From the IMG/VR virus record IMGVR_UViG_3300030099_007836, positions 1-43,367 of that record: a stretch of 43,367 bases of DNA; one strand, 5' to 3'. Shown piece by piece: positions 23,901-31,240 of this stretch. This DNA comes from a virus. The position numbers and the translations under genes were made by a program. The notes beneath the pieces were generated by a model that was given only the letters and a program-made list of their open reading frames with translations, ran no database searches and was not told the origin of the DNA. The stretch's first letter is position 1. Each line of letters begins with the position of its first letter.

Positions 23901-26662
23901 GCAAAAGTTCTACCTGAACCAACAACAGACTGGTCATGTCTTGTATATGGAACATTAGCAGTAATAGTGCTGATACCACCAGGATTGGTGTTGATACCTA
24001 TACTGAATATGGTGTCACCACTCACACCCGTGACTTCAAACAACCCATTGAATCCAGTATTATCTACACCGTTCTCATTATTGCTACTTCTGACTCTACT
24101 CACCTCAACCAAATTACCAACACTCAGTCTATGTGGACTTTGTGATGTTATGATACCAGAGTTACTACTTGAATCCCATGTGGCATCTATAATTGCATTA
24201 TTGGTTCTTAGGTTTGAGACTGATGTAAGGTCGGTGTTATCATTTCTATAGAAAGTGTCATCAATGAGCGTCGCTGATTCTTGTAGTGAGAAACCATTTG
24301 TAGGTGCTGCTGCAGTAGTAGAGTCATCAGGCACTACGAATCTCACACGGTATATCTTCTCTAAGTCTTTTCTGGTATCGGGTGTTCTTACTATAAATGA
24401 ATTATTTGTATCTACTGATACAACGCTTTGATTGGTAACAATCGCAGCACGTAATGAGTTTGCTGCACCAACATTTACATACCAACCGTTAGTTGTGTCA
24501 TATTGAATTGGATGACCTGGTTCACCAGGTTCCTTCCCTTCTACTGTAGATACAACTCTTATCTTACCACCTAGATTGTTTATACCAGTAAGATTACTAC
24601 CTGCGGTAGCATTGTTGAAAGTGGTTGCTATTTTTATCTGATCAGCCTGTAATCCAGATGTGATAGCAAAATAATCTCTGTCAGATACAATATTATCTGG
24701 TAAAGACCCTGAATCTGAATAGAATCTTATTTTCTCACCAGTATTGAATTTATGTACATCCTCAAGAGTTATCACATTACTGGTGATAGAATTGATACCA
24801 GAATTACTGCCTACAAATATCTCTTTCTTACCTGATGCCCATGTGTCAGTATCAGCAAGAGGTCCTGGCATAAGAATGTCAGCACCATATACTATATTTT
24901 GAATAGAGCAGAATAACTTATCTCCTATCTTATTACCTACAGTAAAACCACTTGCTGTCTTTACTGGAATAGTGTCCTTGACCTTGAAACCAGACAAATA
25001 CAGTTGAGTGTCAGTCGATACACCGATAGTTGACTGAACATCTAACGCTATCCAGTTGACATCCTCTGTTTTATTAAATGTCTTTTTAGGTGGCACAATA
25101 CCTGTGATATATGCCTTATCGTCCTTGATAAACGCTTGAGACTTGAATCCATCAGACTCAAGAGCAGTGTGTCCAAAGTTTGAGTTAGAGTTTGTAAGTG
25201 ATATATCACCACCAGACTCAGTAACAAACTGCTTCGCATAACCCACAGCAAAACAAGATACAATCTGTAGCACAGAGTCTCTTGTAACCTTGATGTGGAA
25301 GTTCTCATACTCTGGTTTATACAGTGCCAGACCATCAGTGTGTAGGGTGACTGATGTACCAAGAGTTGCTTGGTCTTGCCATGTACCTGAAGTTTTGTTA
25401 TATTTTACAAACGCATTGTCATCTTTCTGTAGTCCTATACCTGTGAACTGTGCACAGACCATAGATTTGAAACCAGTTGCCTTACTACCATCAGACAACA
25501 TACCACACATTCCGAACACTGAACGTAGTGAGCAGTTGAATACGTATGGTGAGGCAGATGTAACACTATCACTCTCTACGATTACGATTGGAGCAAGACC
25601 TGTCAGTGATGGTGTAGCAGTGGATGGTGGAGCGACAGGAACAGTGTAAGTAAATGATGTTGTACTTAGAACCTGTGCAACCACATGACTACCATCATAA
25701 TCATTGTTGTTTACGCCATTGATTATTATTGGTGTCTCTACATTGAGGTTATGTTCTGTCTTTGTGATAACTGTGACCACCGTGGTGGCAATAGCAGAGG
25801 ACGCATCTGTACCAGAGAATATGTCCTGTATCTCAAGGTCACCAAGTCTAGATATCGCACCAACGATACGAGATTCATCAACAGTTTTTTGGAAGTCAGA
25901 ATTTGCAGGGTAGTTAGGAAGTGCTCTACCACTATTTGTACCATAAGCAAGAGTCAACTTAGCATAATACATGTCTAAGTCAGTGTTACCCTTACCTTCT
26001 ACAACGTTGTTACCATCAGCAAATTCAAAGCAAGTTAGTTTATGGTGTGAATAGTTTGGAGCATATACATTACTGGTGTAATCTTTAAAAATTCTGTCAG
26101 CAGGGTCACCATCAAATAAACTGAAGTTGAAGAAGAAACAACCACCAGTCACTCTGAATATTGCTGTTCTCTCTATATTGTCATTGTCTGGTTGCGGTAT
26201 GAACTTTGGTCTTATCTTTGTCTTTCTAAGATCCATACCAATAATGGATGTACCTCTTGGTAATATAACTCCACCATGCACAGAGTTGAAATGATATAGT
26301 ACATTGTCTGGATCTTGTATATCAAACTTAGTTCCAATAGATAACTCACTAATTGACGCAGCAGTACCATTTACATCAGTAACATTACCACTATCATCAA
26401 TCACAAAACCTGGTCTATTATCAATATAGTGTGTGCCAGGTGACACCATTATTGTAGTTTTATCAAACCTATCGTTATCCTTACCTAACTGATATGAGAA
26501 TCTAGCAGACTCTATCAGTGCTCTCTGTATAGTTTTGAACGGACGAGTTCTGGAATTACCAGTGTTGCTAACGTCATCTGTTGCATCAAGTTCCTCAGGG
26601 TTGACGTAAATGACGTTACCCTGTACATTTTTTAGAAAATTTTCAAGTCTACTAAGTGGCAT
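20996..26662 (-). CDS. Giant collar-domain fibre/baseplate protein (1888 residues)
   Basis: The longest gene in the window. The N terminus (MPLSRLENFLKNVQGNVIYV, then RPFKTIQRALIESARFS and TIMVSPGTHYID) reads as a beta-helix start like that of pectin-lyase-fold proteins. The centre holds repeated small beta modules such as GDEIIISGANSVYNGTHTI. The C-terminal part from about residue 1730 is a phage tail collar domain: VPIGGIIMWSGSDGNVPTNW, NLVDRFVVGRG, THTHTATGGSHGHP, and a final LPPYYAIAYIMR. T4 gp12 and many short fibres end in this domain, with histidines coordinating metal in a trimer. The exact late promoter 26693-26700 precedes it. Likely a host-contacting adhesin anchored to the baseplate; gp10- or gp12-like equivalence is inferred. 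Confidence 0.8.
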   Translation of the reverse strand: MPLSRLENFLKNVQGNVIYVNPEELDATDDVSNTGNSRTRPFKTIQRALIESARFSYQLGKDNDRFDKTTIMVSPGTHYIDNRPGFVIDDSGNVTDVNGTAASISELSIGTKFDIQDPDNVLYHFNSVHGGVILPRGTSIIGMDLRKTKIRPKFIPQPDNDNIERTAIFRVTGGCFFFNFSLFDGDPADRIFKDYTSNVYAPNYSHHKLTCFEFADGNNVVEGKGNTDLDMYYAKLTLAYGTNSGRALPNYPANSDFQKTVDESRIVGAISRLGDLEIQDIFSGTDASSAIATTVVTVITKTEHNLNVETPIIINGVNNNDYDGSHVVAQVLSTTSFTYTVPVAPPSTATPSLTGLAPIVIVESDSVTSASPYVFNCSLRSVFGMCGMLSDGSKATGFKSMVCAQFTGIGLQKDDNAFVKYNKTSGTWQDQATLGTSVTLHTDGLALYKPEYENFHIKVTRDSVLQIVSCFAVGYAKQFVTESGGDISLTNSNSNFGHTALESDGFKSQAFIKDDKAYITGIVPPKKTFNKTEDVNWIALDVQSTIGVSTDTQLYLSGFKVKDTIPVKTASGFTVGNKIGDKLFCSIQNIVYGADILMPGPLADTDTWASGKKEIFVGSNSGINSITSNVITLEDVHKFNTGEKIRFYSDSGSLPDNIVSDRDYFAITSGLQADQIKIATTFNNATAGSNLTGINNLGGKIRVVSTVEGKEPGEPGHPIQYDTTNGWYVNVGAANSLRAAIVTNQSVVSVDTNNSFIVRTPDTRKDLEKIYRVRFVVPDDSTTAAAPTNGFSLQESATLIDDTFYRNDNTDLTSVSNLRTNNAIIDATWDSSSNSGIITSQSPHRLSVGNLVEVSRVRSSNNENGVDNTGFNGLFEVTGVSGDTIFSIGINTNPGGISTITANVPYTRHDQSVVGSGRTFAPFFTKREFNKTYQVFNNEVVQEFKKDVQDGIYDLTVLGYISQPNVSPFSTTVNFFAQNINNLRPKTDVDNIDFDPEAAVSHALREKIGQVITNDPKNSITKELVHSFIQESNLGIGVTGGGHDTGQITLDTIVDHGLNGITGFSNNTGGVGYGRSSGDAEFYFNIPLKGGSGRGATVDVTVGSSGTITSVDINNYGSAYEVGDILQIQGVPFRPSGSTTDCALTVGTINNAKGDIIQVIGVGSDSYNGVHKITNIDDSKQIKFGGSADNNFSESGGFIYHVGVSTQVTNILHDRISGIATVTLHSDIGLRRGDEIIISGANSVYNGTHTITDRIGYGSSLTVNIGRTASQPAFSGAAAIAHGSGISAKGFNQTMPIYGGFTTELNSAVTATSASINLADRSMLKRGDYLQIEDEIVRITDKNRTKILRGALGTNATSHAKNVAAVKIKVIPVETRRNSLIRASGHTFEYVGFGPGNYSTAMPQVQDRVLDNDEQILAQSEQTRGGLVVYTAMNDKGEFFIGRKKIDALTGEEVSTIDEFDTTSVSAPTAQLPTVASFDNLTVNQNFYSNSNTDVIDLKLRGNRTGAIGKQVFVGVQETEPPSSQTGDNILFATSVNRGGYVGWVQTNETGTEKWQRFGSVSVENGSEHHVFDRVAVGQTFADNGEVMSVTGNVSITSLKVDDLTSGRVVTIGTSGELQDSSALTFAGATLTSNTLSVTNNINVGFDAIISRNLNVTGISTSGSIDTTDITCNNITSGGNVNSTNLIASSSVTATSVTASGTVTAEQLTSTDDANITGTVTAGDFVGNGVVPIGGIIMWSGSDGNVPTNWVLCNNSAAAQAAGAPNLVDRFVVGRGSAYADDSTGGSADSIVPTHTHTATGGSHGHPVRHSTQTSGAVLADAAGGYILDSSGTQDFAANNSTPGSTSGDQIGQSGSLSLTASAPAGSESVTGKNLPPYYAIAYIMRVS

Positions 26663-26692
26663 TACCTACCTTCTGACACCATTCCTTCAACT

Positions 26693-26700
26693 TATTTATA
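26693..26700 (-). promoter_or_regulatory. T4-type late promoter TATAAATA
   Basis: Exact minus-strand TATAAATA, 31 bases upstream of the giant collar-domain gene (start 26662) and immediately after the end of the small membrane-protein gene. Confidence 0.8.
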
Positions 26701-26705
26701 CCCTA

Positions 26706-27044
26706 TCAGATTCGTGGTATTCTCTGAACTAATGGCACTATGTCGGATTCAACCTTTTCAACTATTTGATCTATGATGTTTATATCAATATCCATAAAAG
26801 GAGGGGTGATACCCAACAATCTTAATAATCCATCGACAAACAATGCAAGTGTGGTGAAACCAAGTATCATGCTTATGATAGTAGCGTCACGATTGTGTTT
26901 CGCCATAGACTCTTCATCTATACGTCTTGCTTCATCTACAGCATCCTTGATGAGTTTATCAACTTCATTCTTGGTATAGAATTGACCTACAACTGGAACG
27001 TCGTGAAACTTTATGTCAGACAATGGTAGTTTTACTTTAGACAT
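26706..27044 (-). CDS. Small protein with one transmembrane segment (112 residues)
   Basis: The frame extends to 27065, but ATG 27044 (product MSKVKLPLSDIKFHDVPV) is preferred: AAGGTGG lies 5 bases before it, and it gives a short overlap with the upstream gene's stop (27037-27039). A helix rich in Asp, Glu and Lys (residues about 25-55) precedes a hydrophobic segment, ATIISMILGFTTLALFVDGL, of about 20 residues, then an amphipathic C terminus. A membrane protein amid baseplate genes is unusual; it might be a morphogenesis or membrane-anchored factor. I do not recognise a family. Confidence 0.55.
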   Translation of the reverse strand: MSKVKLPLSDIKFHDVPVVGQFYTKNEVDKLIKDAVDEARRIDEESMAKHNRDATIISMILGFTTLALFVDGLLRLLGITPPFMDIDINIIDQIVEKVESDIVPLVQRIPRI

Positions 27045-27222
27045 AGACCACCTTGATTGTGTCATCGATCTCCTCTGCTACTTTAGCGACTTCAAGAACT
27101 CTCATAAACTGATCAACGTCATCACACTCTATTTTTTTAATATCTGCCTCAGAACCATAGATTCTGAACCACTTACCAGATAGGCAGATTTCTAAGCGGT
27201 CAACGTATTGATCGGTAAACAT
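27037..27222 (-). CDS. Small conserved phage protein (61 residues)
   Basis: The frame is open from 27339, but the internal ATG at 27222 is chosen because it removes a 74-base overlap with the upstream gene and gives MFTDQYVDRLEICLSGKW, a natural N terminus. The product is acidic in its middle (ADIKKIECDDVDQFMRVLEV). There is no known domain. It lies 43 bases downstream of the 85-residue gene and overlaps the membrane-protein gene by 8 bases. The start choice is moderately sure; function is unknown. Confidence 0.55.
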   Translation of the reverse strand: MFTDQYVDRLEICLSGKWFRIYGSEADIKKIECDDVDQFMRVLEVAKVAEEIDDTIKVVYV

Positions 27223-27265
27223 AGTATTTGAAGTTTTATTTAGTATAGCACACCGATACTCAAAG

Positions 27266-27523
27266 TCAAATATCAGACAGGGGTTTCTCTTGTACTGCAT
27301 AGACATTATAATATGCGTCAATAGGTCCACCTGCTGCATTTTTTATGATAATTTTACTACCATACTGAATTTCTGCAACATATAATTCTTGCCACACACC
27401 CTTTGGTGTCACATTTACTCTTATCGTCTCTGGTATAAGTTTACCCCAGTATTCTGGTAATTCTATAATTCCGTCAACTTTGACAACTCCATTAGTTGAG
27501 ACAGACCCATTAATTTTTGGCAT
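27266..27523 (-). CDS. Single-domain virion protein paralogous to the end of its neighbour (85 residues)
   Basis: The product (MPKINGSVSTNGVVKVDG...) contains IELPEYWGKLIPETIRVNVTP, then ELYVAEIQYGSKIIIKN and a final YYNVYAVQE. This matches the C-terminal region of the 275-residue protein just upstream (IELPDYWKSMV, SVQITPIG, DIYVKSFDNEKIVLES, CFYHVYGERND) in order and spacing. It is therefore a free copy of that domain, about 75 residues. The domain is common at the ends of phage tail or baseplate proteins. It could cap or complete the same assembly. No catalytic residue is apparent. Confidence 0.6.
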   Translation of the reverse strand: MPKINGSVSTNGVVKVDGIIELPEYWGKLIPETIRVNVTPKGVWQELYVAEIQYGSKIIIKNAAGGPIDAYYNVYAVQEKPLSDI

Positions 27524-27559
27524 TAGATTCTAACATACTATACTATCTAGCAATTTTTA

Positions 27560-28387
27560 TTATATAACAGTTTTGGTATTTTGACCAGTGTCATAATTAG
27601 GATCCTTAATATTTCTATCTTTATCAGAGGGATCAAGTTTGAGGTTGGGGTCAGGATAATCTTCCCATGTCTCACCTTCATACTCTACAATAAGTGGGTT
27701 TATATCATTTCTCTCACCATATACATGGTAAAAACAATCAATATCTGAATCAGATTCTAATACGATTTTTTCATTGTCAAATGACTTGACATAAATGTCT
27801 TCTTGTCTCCCGATAGGAGTGATCTGCACTGAAATGCTATCATTATACACCATGGACTTCCAGTAATCTGGTAATTCAATAGTGTCAGAGTCTTTCAATC
27901 TACCTCTATGATATATTGCTACCTCTGGACCTTCAACACATGCATATCTAAGTCTATATCCTTCTTTAGTAGGATGTTTTATATCAAAAGACTTACCTAA
28001 TGCATCAGCAGTTCCAAATCTAGAGGCGAGTCTACCTTTATTGCCTCCATCAATTCTACCTGTCACCAATAAATCACCTTGTATAATTACAGCATTTGGG
28101 TAATTATCTCCAAAAGGATCTCCTGCAATCTCAACATCACCCTCCACACTAAGAGCTAGACCTTTTACCGCAGGTTTAAAATTTGTAAAACCAAATTGAG
28201 AAGTTCCTATGTTCACATTACCAAAGGCAGTATCACTATGCTCACCAAGAAACACAGGTCCGACTGCTGCAAGTGTACCCTCAAATTCTTTGTCACCATC
28301 TAAAGTTTCTTTTGATTGATCTTGTTTTCTTGGAAACTCAGGTCCTATGTAAACCTTCCCTGTAGAAAGGTCTCTCATTTCTGCCAT
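27560..28387 (-). CDS. Virion structural protein, baseplate/fibre type (275 residues)
   Basis: Starts MAEMRDLSTGKVYIGPEFP. Residues about 75-115 form a short beta repeat (GLALSVEGDVEIAGD, NAVIIQGDLLVTGRI). Then KSFDIKHPTKEGYRLRYACV, EGPEVAIYHRGRL, IELPDYW and a C-terminal YHVYGERND block follow. The HPTKEGYRLRYxxxEGPE signature is widespread in marine phage tail structural proteins near gp5. The C-terminal 20 residues are Asp/Lys-rich and look disordered. The gene is 1 base from the upstream gene, inside the gp5 cluster. It belongs to the distal baseplate or fibre network; no finer call is possible from sequence. Confidence 0.65.
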   Translation of the reverse strand: MAEMRDLSTGKVYIGPEFPRKQDQSKETLDGDKEFEGTLAAVGPVFLGEHSDTAFGNVNIGTSQFGFTNFKPAVKGLALSVEGDVEIAGDPFGDNYPNAVIIQGDLLVTGRIDGGNKGRLASRFGTADALGKSFDIKHPTKEGYRLRYACVEGPEVAIYHRGRLKDSDTIELPDYWKSMVYNDSISVQITPIGRQEDIYVKSFDNEKIVLESDSDIDCFYHVYGERNDINPLIVEYEGETWEDYPDPNLKLDPSDKDRNIKDPNYDTGQNTKTVI

Positions 28388-28388
28388 A

Positions 28389-28985
28389 CTAACCCTTTAG
28401 ATTTTTTATTTGTTGATCTATATATTCTCTCATGAACGCAGGGCATATCTTTGTTATTGGTTCATGTAATCTAATACACTGTCCTATTAGTATAGTCCAT
28501 CCCTCAGAGTGTGACAAGATTCTTTCTTTAGCATCATGCGTGACGTTTTCTGCAGTCACAATGTAATCTCTGCCTGCAGAAATTCTTACGTCACTCTCTC
28601 CATGCACATTTACACCTACTCCATCATCTGCATATGAATGAAGGTCTATACGCTCTGCTTTTACAGTAAATGTTCTTTTACAAACAATGTTTATGTCACC
28701 CTCAGATGTTATGGTAAGTGGAGCGTTTGTACAAGACTGTACAATTTGAGAACCGTCTTTCTGATTTCGTTTACCATCTTTAGGATCAGCAGTTGCACTC
28801 GATTGTAATTCAAAACCACCGTCTCTGAAAAGTCTCAGATGATTATCTGATTTGCTCGCATATAGACCTATGTCTCTTGGTCGACTGGAGTCTTTTCCCT
28901 CTGCCCCCATGATTATGTGACCACTTTCATTGTGGTTTATAATAATAGGAGGTATTTTACTCTTGTCTTTTTTCGCTTTTGCCAT
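28389..28985 (-). CDS. gp5-associated beta-helix/needle-like structural protein (198 residues)
   Basis: The N terminus is Lys-rich (MAKAKKDKSKIPPIIINHNE). The body reads as consecutive short strands with polar turns: LTITSEGDINIVCKRTFTV, RIDLHSYADDGVGVNVHG, DVRISAGRDYIVTAENV. This is the pattern of the triple-stranded beta-helix that forms the T4 gp5 C-terminal spike and VgrG needles. The start ATG overlaps the gp5 stop codon by one base (TAATG), so translation is coupled. I infer a puncturing-device partner of gp5 encoded as a separate chain. The final 20 residues form a helix. Confidence 0.6.
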   Translation of the reverse strand: MAKAKKDKSKIPPIIINHNESGHIIMGAEGKDSSRPRDIGLYASKSDNHLRLFRDGGFELQSSATADPKDGKRNQKDGSQIVQSCTNAPLTITSEGDINIVCKRTFTVKAERIDLHSYADDGVGVNVHGESDVRISAGRDYIVTAENVTHDAKERILSHSEGWTILIGQCIRLHEPITKICPAFMREYIDQQIKNLKG

Positions 28986-31012
28986 TAATAAAATCTAGGA
29001 CAACTGATTACAGTGATTATTTTAGCTTGAGGTACAATAGGATCAGTGTATGCCTCACGCTTGACAAATCTAGTTATAGGTATAACATCTGCACCAAATC
29101 CAGTCTCGCTTTGAATTGTAAAAGCAGGTATTTCTGATAAACCTTGATCAACTTTGCCATAACCACCGACTATTCTACCATCTTCAATCACTGGTGTTAG
29201 TGTTTGACCACTATCACTTACAATAAGATCACCCTCTTGATAACCTGCACCAGTCGAAACCACTTTTACACCATCAACCTCACCTATAACATCTACACCT
29301 TCAGTGTCTGCAATTTGTTCACCACCCAAATAATTTGAACCTCCATTAGATATGATGATGTTTATCACCTCACCATCTTCGACAATCGCTTCTGCAGTAG
29401 CACCTCTTCCAATATCACAATCATCAACAATTGATACAAAAGGAGGTTCAAGATATCCTACACCTGTGTCTTGCATTCTTACACCTATCACCTCTCCTAT
29501 CTCGTTGACCACTGCATCAGCTGCTGCACCAATACCTCCACCACCAAATATCACCACTCTAGGTGGATAGCATTGTTTGGATGAAACATTACAACCATCT
29601 ACCAAACCTGCTAGTGGTGATGAACCACTTGGAGATCCAGTGGTGTCGCCTATCTTTGCTTGATTTGGAAAAGATAAGTCTACAAGATCATCTAAAAGAT
29701 TAGGTAGACCACTGCCATTGAGAGTATGAAATCTACTAAGGATATTATCTAATTTTAATAGATTTTTTGGATCAGGACCTGCATTCAATACAAAATCAAA
29801 TGCATCGTCACACTTACCACCTGTACAATCAAATAATTTTTTCGCTGCACTTACACGTCCTAAAGCATCTGCCATCAAACCTGAAAAACTTGGCATCGCT
29901 TTACCTGTAAAAGCACTCAAAGCACCAAGAATAGGTGCTATTGCCGATTGAATTTTATCTGTTATACCTGCTATCAATCCCCCTAAGAATTGTTCAGCTG
30001 CACATAAGGGGATATTTACAACCTTACCAAACAATTCTTTCAAGAATTTTTTGATAAAATTTTGCAATCCCTTTAGGACATTTTCAATAGCACAATAAAA
30101 ACCATCCTTGAGTTTTTTTGCCTTTATACTATCTGTAAGCCAAGTGGGTGATAAGAAATCTAATTTCTCGTTTATTTTTTTATTGATTTCATCAAACGCT
30201 TTATACCTTACTCCTCTTATCAACCCTGCCATGGCACCTGAAATTTCTCTTACCGCTTTATCCAACTCTTTATCAAAATCAATAATTTTACCTAAAACAG
30301 GATCAATAAATCCACCAGAGAAAGGTGTCAACTTTGAGAAAACTTCAAAAATTTCTTGCAGAGCTTTTGAGATATTACTCATTTTTTGCTTTGCATCTTC
30401 ACACTCAGCAGATGAAAGTCTTACTTTTTTAATAACATTATCATTTTCTTTTAATTTTGTCTTTGTCTTTATCTTACTATTGTTTGGTACATACCCATCA
30501 CTGTCAATGATTATACCAGAAGTCTTAGGTTTTTCATCATTTATTAGCGAGTTACCATCAGCATTATTCAATAAATGATCAAATGATAGTGCACCAAAAC
30601 CAGTGGTTCCTTTCTTCAGAGCTTCATTGTATGATACTATATCTTCAATATTATAATTTGCAAAAAATGCACCAATGACCACAGGTTGTTGTGCCTCTTC
30701 TCCATCAAGAAAGAAACCAACCACCATCTCACCACCTTGTAATGCGAATGAGGTACCTGTGTTATTATTACCTGCACCAAATTGAGGTGCAACTAAAAAG
30801 TGTGCCCAAGGCAAATTTTCATCCGAGATACCTCCCTCTTTTTCATTTTGATGAGGGTGATATCCTAGAATCCTTATCTTTGCTCTGAAACCATTATTAA
30901 AGGATTGATTGTCTTCAGTTCTCCATGCCTTATCAGGTGCAACCTGTGCAATAAACCACTGAAAACCATCCTTACCAAGGAATTCTGTGTTTGAGTGTCT
31001 TGTCTCAAGCAT
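28985..31012 (-). CDS. gp5: gp5-like baseplate hub/OB-fold spike protein
   Basis: 675 residues. The N-terminal OB-fold (about 15-116) has GFRAKIRILGYHP, ENLPWAHFLVAP and FFLDGEEAQQPVVIGAF, close to the T4 gp5 segment WVYGFFLDGDEAQQPIVIG. The middle (about 190-400) is alpha-helical and hydrophobic with no recognisable T4-lysozyme catalytic region. From about 480 to 600 there are repeats of G(V/S)xYLxxPxVxI(V/A) type Gly-rich beta modules. The product forms the central hub under the tail tube. T4 gp5 carries a lysozyme in this position; here that domain appears replaced. It overlaps both neighbours by one base (TAATG). Confidence 0.8.
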   Translation of the reverse strand: MLETRHSNTEFLGKDGFQWFIAQVAPDKAWRTEDNQSFNNGFRAKIRILGYHPHQNEKEGGISDENLPWAHFLVAPQFGAGNNNTGTSFALQGGEMVVGFFLDGEEAQQPVVIGAFFANYNIEDIVSYNEALKKGTTGFGALSFDHLLNNADGNSLINDEKPKTSGIIIDSDGYVPNNSKIKTKTKLKENDNVIKKVRLSSAECEDAKQKMSNISKALQEIFEVFSKLTPFSGGFIDPVLGKIIDFDKELDKAVREISGAMAGLIRGVRYKAFDEINKKINEKLDFLSPTWLTDSIKAKKLKDGFYCAIENVLKGLQNFIKKFLKELFGKVVNIPLCAAEQFLGGLIAGITDKIQSAIAPILGALSAFTGKAMPSFSGLMADALGRVSAAKKLFDCTGGKCDDAFDFVLNAGPDPKNLLKLDNILSRFHTLNGSGLPNLLDDLVDLSFPNQAKIGDTTGSPSGSSPLAGLVDGCNVSSKQCYPPRVVIFGGGGIGAAADAVVNEIGEVIGVRMQDTGVGYLEPPFVSIVDDCDIGRGATAEAIVEDGEVINIIISNGGSNYLGGEQIADTEGVDVIGEVDGVKVVSTGAGYQEGDLIVSDSGQTLTPVIEDGRIVGGYGKVDQGLSEIPAFTIQSETGFGADVIPITRFVKREAYTDPIVPQAKIITVISCPRFY

Positions 31013-31239
31013 TAGTCATCGTACATTAAGCACTCAGGTTCGTCGGGGTGCATATCACAAAATAATTCTAAAGCATTTGGATCGTGATGATCACCTGCTT
31101 CTATCTCATCATGATGATGATCGACGTACTCTTCAAGTTCGTGTAACTCATCAAGAGTATGTCTCCTCATGGGTTCTGAGGTTTTTGGATCAGCAAGAAG
31201 TTCTTTGTCATGCTGAATGTGGTCTTCGATTGTTTTCAT
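31012..31239 (-). CDS. Small acidic/histidine-rich conserved protein (75 residues)
   Basis: The frame is open to 31329, but ATG 31239 is used: it lies 1 base after the stop of the gp27-like gene and gives MKTIEDHIQHDKELLADP. The product is highly charged with several His clusters (DHHHDE, GDHHDP) and two late Cys, and ends DEPECLMYDD. Similar small proteins sit between gp27-like and gp5 genes in marine T4-like phages. His/Asp/Glu density suggests possible metal binding, which is unproven. Its stop overlaps the gp5 start (TAATG), so it is coupled with hub synthesis. Confidence 0.6.
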   Translation of the reverse strand: MKTIEDHIQHDKELLADPKTSEPMRRHTLDELHELEEYVDHHHDEIEAGDHHDPNALELFCDMHPDEPECLMYDD

Positions 31240-31240
31240 G

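Noticed and set aside
27230-27246. TACTAAATA upstream of the 61-residue gene as a late promoter
   Set aside because: It resembles the late element only partly (CTAAATA); left out because the match is too weak to call.
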